In this document: piece by piece, positions 7,362 through 15,660 of the stretch
Layout: each line of letters opens with the position of its first letter
Position numbering within the stretch: the first letter of the stretch is position 1
Assembly (NCBI GenBank): GCA_900758475.1
Contig: CAAERQ010000011.1
Location: forward strand, 1 to 64,000
Reading direction: 5' to 3'
From: an uncultured Collinsella sp.
GTDB lineage: Bacteria; Actinomycetota; Coriobacteriia; Coriobacteriales; Coriobacteriaceae
DNA length: 64,000 bases
Position numbers and translations under genes: made by a program
Notes under the pieces: generated by a model
The model's input: the letters and a program-made list of their open reading frames with translations, nothing else
Database searches by the model: none
Told to the model about the DNA's origin: nothing

Positions 7362-8774
7362 ATGACCAAGAACCGCACCGAGGTCGCGGACATCGACCGC
7401 AGCCTCTACGACTTCACCTATGGCGAGGAGGGATTCGAGCGCCTCGACGCCGGCATCACGCCCGACATCGTGCGCGAGATCAGCGCCAAGAAGGACGAGC
7501 CGCAGTGGATGCTCGACCTGCGCCTCAAGTCCCTCGAGATCTTTAACCGTTTCCCGGATCCGACGTGGGGCCCCTCCATCGAGGGCCTGGACATGGACAA
7601 CATCGTCACCTACGTCAAGCCCAACACCGACCAAAAGCACGACTGGGAGTCGGTGCCCGACGACATCAAGAACACCTTTGAGCGCCTGGGCATTCCCGAG
7701 GCCGAGCGCAGCTACCTGGCAGGCGTCGGCGCGCAGTACGACTCCGAGCTCGTCTACCACAACATGCAGGACACCGCGTCCAAGATGGGTATCGTCTACT
7801 CCGGCATTGAGGAGGCCCTGCACGACCCGCAGTGGGAGCCGCTCATCCACGAGAAGTTTATGACGCTCATCCCGCCCACCGACCACAAGTTTGCGGCCCT
7901 GCACGGTGCCGTGTGGTCGGGCGGTTCGTTTGTCTACGTGCCCAAGGGCACCAAGCTCGACTTCCCGCTGCAGAGCTACTTCCGCCTCAACGCCAAGGGC
8001 GCCGGCCAGTTTGAGCACACGCTCATCATCGTCGAGGACGACGCCGACCTGCACTTTATCGAGGGCTGCTCCGCGCCCAAGTACAACGTGGCCAACCTCC
8101 ACGCCGGCGCTGTGGAGCTCTTTGTGGGCAAGCGCGCGCACCTGCGCTACTCGACCATCGAAAACTGGTCCAAGAACATGTACAACCTCAACACCAAGCG
8201 TGCGCGCGTGGACGAGGACGGCGACATCGAGTGGATCAGCGGCTCCTTCGGTAGCCACGTGGGCTACCTCTACCCCATGAGCGTACTCAACGGCCGCCGC
8301 GCCCGCTCGAGCTTTACCGGCATCACCTTTGCCGGTGCCGGCCAGAACCTCGACACCGGCTGCAAAGTCGTGCTCAACGCGCCCGAGACCTCGGCGACCG
8401 TCGAGACCAAGGGCATCTCCAAGAGCGGCGGCATCCAGACCTTCCGTAGCTCCATCGTGGCCACGCCCAAGGCCGAGGGCTCCAAGGCAACCGTGAGCTG
8501 CCAGTCGCTGATGCTCGACGACCAGAGCCGCTCCGATACCATCCCCGCCATGGACATCCGCGCCAAGAACGTCGACATCGGCCACGAGGCAACTATCGGC
8601 CGCATCGGCGACGATAAGGTGTTCTACCTGATGAGCCGCGGTATCTCGGAGGAAGAGGCCCGCACCATGATCGTCAACGGCTTTGCCAACCCGGTCTCCA
8701 AGGAGCTGCCGCTGGAGTACGCCGTCGAGATGAACAACCTGATCAAGCTCGAGATGGAAGGAGCGATCGGATAA
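7362..8774 (+). CDS. sufB: SufB, Fe-S cluster scaffold subunit
   Basis: A 470-residue protein, usual for SufB. It is the beta-helix subunit on which SufBC2D builds nascent clusters. Recognisable stretches include EPQWMLDLRLKSLEIF near the N-terminus, FVYVPKGTKLDFPLQSYFR, HFIEGCSAPKY, the core helix SFGSHVGYLYPMS, and the C-terminal HEATIGRIGDDKVFYLMSRG that contacts SufC. Cysteines in FIEGCS and the GCKVVLNA segment are candidate sulfur acceptors by analogy. Its stop overlaps the sufD start by one base (TAATG), implying translational coupling. Confidence 0.95.
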   Translation: MTKNRTEVADIDRSLYDFTYGEEGFERLDAGITPDIVREISAKKDEPQWMLDLRLKSLEIFNRFPDPTWGPSIEGLDMDNIVTYVKPNTDQKHDWESVPDDIKNTFERLGIPEAERSYLAGVGAQYDSELVYHNMQDTASKMGIVYSGIEEALHDPQWEPLIHEKFMTLIPPTDHKFAALHGAVWSGGSFVYVPKGTKLDFPLQSYFRLNAKGAGQFEHTLIIVEDDADLHFIEGCSAPKYNVANLHAGAVELFVGKRAHLRYSTIENWSKNMYNLNTKRARVDEDGDIEWISGSFGSHVGYLYPMSVLNGRRARSSFTGITFAGAGQNLDTGCKVVLNAPETSATVETKGISKSGGIQTFRSSIVATPKAEGSKATVSCQSLMLDDQSRSDTIPAMDIRAKNVDIGHEATIGRIGDDKVFYLMSRGISEEEARTMIVNGFANPVSKELPLEYAVEMNNLIKLEMEGAIG

Positions 8775-10045
8775 TGAATCAGACCACGAACACCGCTGCC
8801 ACCACGCTCGAGCAGGTCAACGCGATGCCCGCAGCAACTTGGGGCTGGTTGAAAATGAACCAGACCAAGCTCGAGCTTTCCGACGAGCTTGTCACCGCTC
8901 CCGCCGAGGCCGTTGAGGTCGAGGGCCTGGATGAGCAGTTTGCTGGTACGGCCGACGCCTTCGATACCGCCATGGACGCCATGGCCGAACGCTTCCCCGA
9001 GCGCCGCGCCTCCGCCCCCGGCGACGCCGCCGACCGCGCTCGCATCACACCCGAGACCGAGCTCGACGTGCCCGCCACCTCCGTCTACCAGGCCGGAGCC
9101 ATCAAGCTCGAAGAGGAGCTCTCCCCTGCCGAGGCCTTCGAGACCGGTATGGGTGAGGCCGCCTACGCCTACCTGGCCGACCACGCCACCAAGCGCATCG
9201 TTATCGATGTGCCCGCGTACAAGCACGCCACGGCTATCGTGCGCGTGAGTGGCGTCGACGTCGCGGCTGCGATTGCCGCAATCGACGTCGTCGCCCGCCC
9301 GCAGGCAACGCTCGACCTGCAGATCGCCCTAGACTCCCCCGTTGCCGGCGAGGGCGTCGTGGGTTCCGTGCTGCGCGTGTGCGCCCACGAGTACGCCACC
9401 GTCAACGTGACCTGCACGCAGACGCTCGACGACAGCTGGATTGCACTCGACGACACCGGTCTGTTCCTGGACGAGGGAGCACGCGTCAACGTGCAGCACA
9501 CTGTCCTGGGTGCCGGCGCCAGCGCCACCGGCCTTGCCGGCGACCTGCTGGGCGATACCGCCAAGGTGACGATCGATACCGACTACCTGGGCGCCCGCGA
9601 GCAGGTGCGCGACTTTAACTACGAGCTGCGCCATCGCGGTCGCAAGACCGAGTGCGAGATCGACGCCAACGGCGTGCTGACCGGCACGTCCAAGAAGGTC
9701 TACCGCGGCACCATCGACCTCGTGCACGGCTGCAAGGGCGCAACCGGCACCGAGCGCGAGACCGTACTGCTGGCCAACAAGGGCGTCGACAACAAGACCG
9801 TCCCCGTCATCCTGTGCGACGAGGACGACGTCGCCGGCAATCACGGCGCCACCATCGGTCACGTCCGTGACGAGCAGCTGTTCTACCTCGCCTGCCGCGG
9901 CCTTGACCAAATCGCCGCCGAGGATCTGTTCATCCGCGCCAAGCTGGAGGACGCCGCGCTTTCCGCCACCGATGAGCGCACCCGCGCCGCCGTCGTCCGC
10001 CTGGGCAACAACCTGATCGATAACTTTGAAGAGGAGCTCGCATGA
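8774..10045 (+). CDS. sufD: SufD, SufB-like scaffold partner
   Basis: A 423-residue protein with the same right-handed beta-helix architecture as SufB. The N-terminal third is divergent (ETGMGEAAYAYLADHATKRIVIDVP). The C-terminal half is well conserved: INYELRHRG-like FNYELRHRGRKTECEID, YRGTIDLVHGCKGATGTERETVLLANKGV, then HGATIGHVRDEQLFYLACRG, which matches the SufC-docking region. SufD stabilises the complex and is needed for iron acquisition in characterised systems. It starts on the last base of sufB and overlaps sufS by four bases (ATGA). Assignment as SufD rather than a second SufB rests on operon order and lower conservation. Confidence 0.92.
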   Translation: MNQTTNTAATTLEQVNAMPAATWGWLKMNQTKLELSDELVTAPAEAVEVEGLDEQFAGTADAFDTAMDAMAERFPERRASAPGDAADRARITPETELDVPATSVYQAGAIKLEEELSPAEAFETGMGEAAYAYLADHATKRIVIDVPAYKHATAIVRVSGVDVAAAIAAIDVVARPQATLDLQIALDSPVAGEGVVGSVLRVCAHEYATVNVTCTQTLDDSWIALDDTGLFLDEGARVNVQHTVLGAGASATGLAGDLLGDTAKVTIDTDYLGAREQVRDFNYELRHRGRKTECEIDANGVLTGTSKKVYRGTIDLVHGCKGATGTERETVLLANKGVDNKTVPVILCDEDDVAGNHGATIGHVRDEQLFYLACRGLDQIAAEDLFIRAKLEDAALSATDERTRAAVVRLGNNLIDNFEEELA

Positions 10046-11367
10046 TCGATACCGAGCACGTTAAATGCGATACCTGCACCGCCCCCGAGCCCATGGAGCT
10101 CGACGCCAGCGACGAGGCTTCGCGCGGTTGGCCCACCGTGGACATCGAAACTAACCCCTACAAGTGCCAGTTCCCGCTGTTCCAGCAGCATCCCGAGATC
10201 GCCTTCCTTGATAGCGCCGCCACCGCGCAGCGCCCCGCTTGCGTGCTCGACGCCGAGCGCGACTTCTACCAGCGCATGAACGCCAACCCGCTGCGCGGCC
10301 TGTACTCGCTGTCCGTCGAGGCCACCGATGCCATCGCTAAGGTCCGCCAGCAGATTGCCGACCTCATCGGCGCCGCCCAGGCCAACGAAGTCGTCTTCAC
10401 CCGCAACACGAGCGAGTCGCTCAACCTGGTCGCCAAGAGCTTTGCGCCCACGGTACTGGAGCCCGGCGACGAGGTCGTCATCACCATCATGGAGCACCAC
10501 TCCAACCTGATCCCGTGGCAGCAGGTCTGCCGCGAGACCGGTGCCAAGCTCGTCTACCTCTATCCCACCAAGACCGGCCAGCTCACCACCGAGGAGGTTC
10601 TGGCCAAGGTGGGTCCCAAGACCAAGATTCTGGCCGTGGGTCAGGTCTCCAACGTGCTAGGCGTCGAGAACCCAGTCAAGAACCTCGGCAAGCTCGTGCA
10701 CAAGTACGGCGGCTACCTGGTCGTCGACGGCGCGCAGTCGCTGCCACACATGCCGGTCAACGTGGCCGATCTGGGCGCCGACTTCTTTGCCTTTAGCGCG
10801 CACAAGGCCATGGGCCCCATGGGCATCGGCGTGCTGTGGGGCAAGATGGACCTGCTCAACGCCATGCCGCCCATGCTCACCGGTGGCGAGATGATCGATT
10901 CGGTCACCGAGCAGGACGCCGTCTGGGCACCCGTCCCCGAGAAGTTCGAGGCCGGCACGCAGGACGCCGCCGGCATCTTCGCCACAGGCGCCGCCCTCGA
11001 CTACCTCGTCAACACGGTTGGCTACGAAAACATCCAGGCACGCGAGCAGGCACTCGTCCACTACCTGATGGGCGAGCTCATGCAGCTCGACTTTGTCCAG
11101 ATCATCGGCTCCATCTATTGGGACAACCATCACGGCGTCGTCAGCTTTAACGTCAAGGGCATCCACCCGCACGATGTCGCGAGCATCATGGACATGGACG
11201 GCGTGTGCATCCGCGCCGGCCACCACTGCGCGCAGCCGCTGCTTACCTGGCTGGGCGTCGAGAACCTCGCCTGCTGCCGCGCCAGCGTGGCCTTCTACAA
11301 CGACAAGGCCGACATCGATAAGTTCATCGCAGGACTGCATCACGTTCGGAGCACGTTCAATGGGTAA
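10042..11367 (+). CDS. sufS: SufS, PLP-dependent cysteine desulfurase (group II)
   Basis: A 441-residue enzyme that takes sulfur from cysteine as a persulfide for SUF cluster building. Visible motifs: FTRNTSESLNLVAKSF, the MEHHSNLIPW cofactor region, VDGAQSLPHMPVNVADLGADFFAFSAHKAMGPMGIGVLW with the PLP lysine in SAHK, and the catalytic loop RAGHHCAQPLL with the persulfide cysteine. The protein has about 35 extra residues before the usual NPYKCQFPLF start, including a CDTC pair. No better start is supported, because the ATG at 10042 overlaps the sufD stop. It overlaps sufU, its sulfur acceptor, by eight bases. Confidence 0.94.
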   Translation: MIDTEHVKCDTCTAPEPMELDASDEASRGWPTVDIETNPYKCQFPLFQQHPEIAFLDSAATAQRPACVLDAERDFYQRMNANPLRGLYSLSVEATDAIAKVRQQIADLIGAAQANEVVFTRNTSESLNLVAKSFAPTVLEPGDEVVITIMEHHSNLIPWQQVCRETGAKLVYLYPTKTGQLTTEEVLAKVGPKTKILAVGQVSNVLGVENPVKNLGKLVHKYGGYLVVDGAQSLPHMPVNVADLGADFFAFSAHKAMGPMGIGVLWGKMDLLNAMPPMLTGGEMIDSVTEQDAVWAPVPEKFEAGTQDAAGIFATGAALDYLVNTVGYENIQAREQALVHYLMGELMQLDFVQIIGSIYWDNHHGVVSFNVKGIHPHDVASIMDMDGVCIRAGHHCAQPLLTWLGVENLACCRASVAFYNDKADIDKFIAGLHHVRSTFNG

Positions 11368-11794
11368 TCTGTACACCTCCACCACGTTTATGGAGCACAA
11401 CTCGCACCCCGACTACAAGTACGAGATGGACGCCCCCACGCACGAGCACGACGGCATCAACCCCAGCTGCGGCGACGAGCTCACCTTGCAGCTGCGTGTC
11501 GAGAACGGCGTGATCGAGGAGGCCTCGTTTACCGGTCATGGCTGCGCCATCAGCCAGGCCAGCGCCGATATCATGGCCGACCTCATCACCGGCGAGACGG
11601 TCGAGGAGGCTCGTCGTCTGGCAGGGCTCTTCCTGGCGATGATCCGCGGCGAGCAGCTCTCCGAGGAAGACCTGGAAGACTTGGACGAGGCTGCCCAGCT
11701 TCAGGACATCTCGCACATGCCCGCCCGCGTCAAGTGCGCCGAGCTCGCCTGGCGCACCCTCGACGGTATGCTCGAGGGGCAAGCTAACCAGTAG
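11360..11794 (+). CDS. sufU: SufU, sulfur-transfer partner of SufS
   Basis: A 144-residue protein with the IscU fold. SufU in Gram-positive bacteria is a zinc-dependent sulfurtransferase that accepts persulfide from SufS. The three expected cysteines are present: NPSCGDELTLQ (with its Asp), GHGCAISQASADIM and MPARVKCAELAW. The insertion after the second cysteine (LAGLFLAMIRGEQLSEEDLEDLDE) is typical of SufU rather than IscU. The start at 11360 lies inside the end of sufS, so the two are translationally coupled. It is the last gene of the suf operon, 30 bases before a strong terminator. Confidence 0.93.
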   Translation: MGNLYTSTTFMEHNSHPDYKYEMDAPTHEHDGINPSCGDELTLQLRVENGVIEEASFTGHGCAISQASADIMADLITGETVEEARRLAGLFLAMIRGEQLSEEDLEDLDEAAQLQDISHMPARVKCAELAWRTLDGMLEGQANQ

Positions 11795-11824
11795 CGGATG
11801 CCCCAAATCCAAGAATTTTGATTA

Positions 11825-11857
11825 CCGAGCCGCTCGATACGGGCGGCTCGGTTTTTT
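11825..11857 (+). terminator. Terminator of the suf operon
   Basis: A nine-base perfect stem CCGAGCCGC / GCGGCTCGG with a nine-base loop is followed by TTTTTT. It lies 30 bases after sufU. Confidence 0.9.
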
Positions 11858-11886
11858 CATAACGAGCGCACACGCAGCTCATGCGT

Positions 11887-12055
11887 CCGCACCCCGTCTG
11901 TCGTTTTTCGCACGGCCGACCGCAAATACGAGCGTTTTTCACCGTACCAAAGGCTTGCGACAGGGTCACAGGCATGCCAAGTAAAGTGCCAAGCCCCGTC
12001 CTGCAGGGTTCCGGCTCGCCTCACGCCTGCCACAGACGGGTCCCATAGGGTGCGG
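11887..12055. repeat. Large nested inverted repeat in the 650-base gap after suf
   Basis: CCGCACCCCGTCTG at 11887-11900 pairs with CAGACG (12033-12038) and, after a nine-base bulge, GGGTGCGG (12048-12055). The enclosed ~130 bases hold no convincing gene. The rest of the gap to 12450 also shows no gene. The gap precedes a RAYT gene, so this may be one of its mobile substrates or a structured transcript. Confidence 0.45.
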
Positions 12056-12450
12056 CGTGCATTTTTGCGAGTATTCAGCACGCCAAGCCGTGTGTATACG
12101 CATTGGAAACGTTAATCAACATCTCCAGTCGCCTTTATATTGCGTTTTGGAACAAGCATCGTGGTCTCAAGGGGCGCAAACATGAGCTTCGGGGGCGTAT
12201 CGGCAGGCATAAATAGCTTCAGGACCCGTATGTTGCTAAATTACGGCGGCGCCGACAGTACCACGATGCAGAAAACTCCGCTTTTTGCACGGCGCAGACG
12301 GGGGTAGGTACGGGCAAAACCGAGCAGAGGCGTTATTTTATGCAAGACGGCGATCGTTCTATGCAAATCAAGAAGTGCAGTTGCCGTAACAATCTTTTAG
12401 AGCAATGGCTGCAGCATATGGGCGACCCCAGCTGCGGTGCCCGGGCGGCC

Positions 12451-13254
12451 CTACACCACGTTTCCGCCAGCCCGCATCGCCGTTCGCGCACGGGCGCGCA
12501 CAATACGAGAAACGGTACTTTTGCCAATCCCCGTATACCGCTCAATCTGACGCACCGTAAAACCGGCATCGTGCAATCCAAGGATAACGATATTGCGCTG
12601 CGCCGGCGGTGCGGCTTTAACCCCGCGGAGCGGAACCCCGAGCCCCTTCGCCAACTTTTCGGCAAAGGCGTGCCGCTCCCACTCCGTCTCTTCCATATCG
12701 GGCATCGCTGGCTCGCCGCCGTCGGACGTCGAGAGCGAATAGGCAATAAAGCCCTCGGTAGAACCAAAAAGCTCAAGCACGCAAGAAGGGTCGGAAAATC
12801 CCCTCGTCATATCGTTGTCATAGGCCCGTAGATACTCGGCAAAGCTGCTCCACGGATAGCGCTCAATCAGAGCAACACCCGCCTCCTGCGGATCGGCGTG
12901 TACAGAGCGAACAGCCTCCATCACCTGCCAGTCGGTATCGAGCGAGCGACGCTCAAAACGCTCACGAAACAGGCAGCCCGTGCGCCCGGTACGTTTATTG
13001 AACCGACGGGCATACGTCAGCAGCAACCGCTGCATGGCTGCGCTCATTTCGTCCTCATAATCCAAAAGCACCAGATCCACGTGGTCGTCCATAAGGCACC
13101 ACGCCACGATTGTCACCCCCGCCTCCCGGCAGCAGTCGCGCATCAGTTCCAGAAACTCCCAGCGGTCGTCATCGGTCTCAAAGATCAGTTGCTTGCCTGT
13201 ACCGCGGGCACAGACATGGTAAAAGCCGGTAACCGTTCTCCAAACGCGCTGCAT
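12451..13254 (-). CDS. RAYT-type (Y1) transposase with altered HUH motif
   Basis: A 267-residue member of the REP-associated tyrosine transposase family (Y1_Tnp), single-strand DNA transposases linked to dispersal of palindromic repeats. ATG at 13254 follows GGCGAAGGGAG. The N-terminus GFYHVCARGTGKQLIFE, the tyrosine helix LLLTYARRFNKRTGRTG, the FRERFERR block and SVHADPQEAGV all fit. A C-terminal helix-turn-helix (FTVRQIERYTGIGKSTVSRI) is also typical. The metal-binding motif, normally N-H-V-H, reads D-D-H-V-D (codons at 13075-13083), so one catalytic histidine is replaced by Asp. Activity is doubtful; it may be domesticated or decaying. The second RAYT in the window keeps HVH. Confidence 0.85.
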   Translation of the reverse strand: MQRVWRTVTGFYHVCARGTGKQLIFETDDDRWEFLELMRDCCREAGVTIVAWCLMDDHVDLVLLDYEDEMSAAMQRLLLTYARRFNKRTGRTGCLFRERFERRSLDTDWQVMEAVRSVHADPQEAGVALIERYPWSSFAEYLRAYDNDMTRGFSDPSCVLELFGSTEGFIAYSLSTSDGGEPAMPDMEETEWERHAFAEKLAKGLGVPLRGVKAAPPAQRNIVILGLHDAGFTVRQIERYTGIGKSTVSRIVRARARTAMRAGGNVV

Positions 13255-13475
13255 GACGCTCCCTTCGCCGGGATCTGCTTGCCATCCAATACAGCACGAT
13301 TGAAGCGTGCCATCAAAACATTCACGCAAAATGGCACCCGTCGACGGTAAAAGGCGGCAAACCGACGACGAACGGCATCATAGCCACAGGTCAGACAACT
13401 CGACATAGTCAAAAGCTTGAACAGAACCGATCCCCTTCAACGAACCACACAGCCGTAAACAACTTTGTTAAATCG

Positions 13476-13487
13476 TTTCAATTGAAA
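13476..13487. promoter_or_regulatory. 12-bp palindrome upstream of the NifU-like gene
   Basis: TTTCAATTGAAA is a perfect palindrome in the 390-base gap between the RAYT gene and the Fe-S scaffold-like gene. It could be an operator. A possible -10 (TATTAT, about 13548-13553) follows, but no clear -35 is seen. Confidence 0.25.
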
Positions 13488-13646
13488 GTTCCGCGCTTCT
13501 CGCTACGAAAACTGAGCCGTTCGCCGAATATTCCGTGCATTTCGCGGTATTATAGGGGCTGCATGTCATGTCCCTTTCGAAGGGTCGCCCGGCAATCGCC
13601 AGCCACGACCCCCAGACGGGACGCCAACACGATAGAGAGGAGAGGC

Positions 13647-14381
13647 ATGCAGTACTCACAGGAAGTGGAGAACATGTGCCCCGTTGCCAAGGGTGCATAC
13701 CACGGCCCCGCACCCATCCCCGAGGAGGGCAAGTGGGTCCAGGCTAAGGAGATTTCCGACATCTCCGGTCTTACGCACGGTGTGGGTTGGTGCGCACCTC
13801 AGCAGGGCGCCTGCAAGCTCACGCTGAACGTCAAGGACGGCATCATCGAGGAGGCCCTCGTTGAGACCATCGGCTGCTCGGGCATGACCCACTCTGCCGC
13901 CATGGCTTCCGAGATCCTTCCCGGTAAGACCATCCTCGAGGCCCTTAACACCGACCTCGTCTGCGACGCCATCAACGTTGCTATGCGCGAGATCTTCCTG
14001 CAGATCGTTTACGGCCGCAGCCAGACCGCGTTCTCCGAGGGCGGCCTGCCCGTGGGCGCCTCCCTCGACGACCTCGGCAAGGGCCTTCGCTCTCAGGTCG
14101 GTACCATGTTCGGCACCAAGGCCAAGGGCGCTCGTTACCTCGAGCTCGCTCAGGGCTACGTCACCCGCATGGCTCTCAACGACAAGAACGAGATCATCGC
14201 GTTCGAGTTCCTGAACCTCGGTAAGTTCACCGACGCCGTCAAGGCCGGCAAGACCCCCGAGGAGGCCATCGCTGGCGCTATGGGCCACTATGGTCAGTGG
14301 GAGAACGCTGCCAAGTACATCGACCCGCGCACCGACGAGGAGACTCACTCCGTCGCCAGCGTGTTCCCGGTTCACGAGTAG
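13647..14381 (+). CDS. NifU/IscU-like Fe-S scaffold-type protein paired with GGGtGRT protein
   Basis: A 244-residue protein annotated in relatives as an iron-sulfur cluster assembly scaffold protein. Residues about 35-110 follow the IscU fold: THGVGWCAPQQGACKLTLNVKDG and ETIGCSGMTHSAAMASEI correspond to the first two ligand cysteines. LVCDAINVA may supply a third, though its spacing is unlike IscU. The rest (GARYLELAQGYVTRMALNDKNEIIAFEFLNLGKF) has no counterpart in IscU. ATG at 13647 follows AGAGAGGAGAGG. It forms an operon with the GGGtGRT gene 18 bases downstream. Codons are biased to GCT, GGT and GTT more than those of the neighbours, suggesting high expression. A role in Fe-S or sulfur handling is inferred from fold and position after suf. 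Confidence 0.8.
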   Translation: MQYSQEVENMCPVAKGAYHGPAPIPEEGKWVQAKEISDISGLTHGVGWCAPQQGACKLTLNVKDGIIEEALVETIGCSGMTHSAAMASEILPGKTILEALNTDLVCDAINVAMREIFLQIVYGRSQTAFSEGGLPVGASLDDLGKGLRSQVGTMFGTKAKGARYLELAQGYVTRMALNDKNEIIAFEFLNLGKFTDAVKAGKTPEEAIAGAMGHYGQWENAAKYIDPRTDEETHSVASVFPVHE

Positions 14382-14399
14382 AAAGGGAGGGAAATAACT

Positions 14400-15404
14400 A
14401 TGACTGTTACGTTCGAAGGTTACGAGCGCCGCGCTGACAAGATCAACAAGTGCCTCGCCGACAACGGCATCGCCTCCCTCGAGGAAGCTCTGCAGATCTG
14501 CACCGACAAGGGCTTCAACCCGCGTGAGATCGTCAACAACACCCAGTCCATCGCCTTCCAGAACGCTGAGTGGGCCTACACCCTCGGCTGCGCTCTCGCT
14601 GTCAAGCGCGAGGCCAAGACCGCTTCTGAGGCTGCTGCCATCATCGGCGAGGGCATCCAGGCCTTCACCGTTCCCGGCTCCGTCGCCGAGGACCGCAAGG
14701 TCGGTCTGGGCCACGGTAACCTGGGCGCTATGCTGCTCTCCGACGACACCGAGTGCTTCGCCTTCCTGGCCGGCCACGAGTCCTTCGCTGCCGCTGAGGG
14801 CGCTATCGGCCTGGCTCTGAACGCGAACAAGGCTCGCAAGAAGCCGCTGCGCGTCATCCTCAACGGTCTGGGCAAGGACGCCGCTCAGATCATCGCCCGC
14901 ATCAACGGCTTCACCTACGTGAAGACCCAGTTCGACTACTACACGGGCGAGCTCAAGGTCGTCGAGACCATCCCCTACTCCGATGGTCCCCGCGCTGCCG
15001 TTAACTGCTACGGCTCCGACGACGTCCGCGAGGGCGTTGCCATCATGTGGCACGAGAACGTCGACATCTCGATCACCGGTAACTCCACCAACCCCACGCG
15101 CTTCCAGCACCCCGTCGCTGGCACCTACAAGAAGGAGCGCATCGAGGCTGGTAAGAAGTACTTCTCCGTCGCTTCTGGTGGCGGCACTGGCCGTACCCTG
15201 CACCCGGACAACATGGGCGCCGGCCCTGCCTCTTACGGCATGACCGACACCATGGGCCGTATGCACTCCGACGCCCAGTTCGCCGGTTCTTCCTCCGTGC
15301 CTGCGCACGTCGACATGATGGGTCTCATCGGCATGGGCAACAACCCCATGGTCGGTGCCACCGTCGCCTGCGCTGTCGCCGTCGAGGAGGCCCTCAAGGC
15401 CTAA
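14400..15404 (+). CDS. GGGtGRT protein, function unknown
   Basis: A 334-residue protein named for its glycine-rich signature, here FSVASGGGTGRTLHPDNMG (about residues 255-275). It is followed by GPASYGMTDTMGRMHSDAQF and an Ala-rich tail. The family occurs in strict anaerobes next to a NifU/IscU-like protein, exactly as here, but no reaction is established. It lacks a signal peptide or membrane segments, so it should be cytosolic. Several conserved cysteines (CTDKGFNP, GCALAV, ECFAFL) could bind metal. Strong ribosome site AGAAAGGGAGG precedes the ATG at 14400. Codon bias matches the upstream gene and points to an abundant product. A clear terminator follows. Confidence 0.85.
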   Translation: MTVTFEGYERRADKINKCLADNGIASLEEALQICTDKGFNPREIVNNTQSIAFQNAEWAYTLGCALAVKREAKTASEAAAIIGEGIQAFTVPGSVAEDRKVGLGHGNLGAMLLSDDTECFAFLAGHESFAAAEGAIGLALNANKARKKPLRVILNGLGKDAAQIIARINGFTYVKTQFDYYTGELKVVETIPYSDGPRAAVNCYGSDDVREGVAIMWHENVDISITGNSTNPTRFQHPVAGTYKKERIEAGKKYFSVASGGGTGRTLHPDNMGAGPASYGMTDTMGRMHSDAQFAGSSSVPAHVDMMGLIGMGNNPMVGATVACAVAVEEALKA

Positions 15405-15438
15405 TCGCGCCCGCGCGATGCTCATATAGTTGAGCTTT

Positions 15439-15475
15439 AGAGCCACTACCCACCCGGGTAGCGGCTCTTTTTGTT
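15439..15475 (+). terminator. Terminator after the GGGtGRT gene
   Basis: The stem AGAGCC-A-CTACCC / GGGTAG-C-GGCTCT is followed by TTTTTG and lies 35 bases past the stop codon. Confidence 0.88.
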
Positions 15476-15660
15476 TGCGCTGTCGCCGGGCAGCTAATGC
15501 CGATATATCAGTTGGGGCGAAATACGAGATGTGATGAGATGGAGCGTCAGAGCGTCCATGACGCCCACCTGCCATATTCGCCCTTTACCGATTTATCCAA
15601 TCTTTGCGACGCCTTTGCCGATCACCCGTGCGACAATGCGCCGGACGAGAAAGGAATCCG

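Noticed and set aside
6504..8585. Long open frame antisense to sufC-sufB
   Set aside because: Repetitive Val/Gly/Leu/His composition typical of the complement of high-GC coding DNA; the plus strand encodes clear SufC and SufB.
11857..12081. 74-residue minus-strand frame after the suf operon
   Set aside because: Lies within the nested inverted repeat, with no ribosome site and no protein-like composition.
13656..15575. 639-residue open frame antisense to the NifU-like and GGGtGRT genes
   Set aside because: Low-complexity antisense of strongly biased codons; no ribosome site or family motif.
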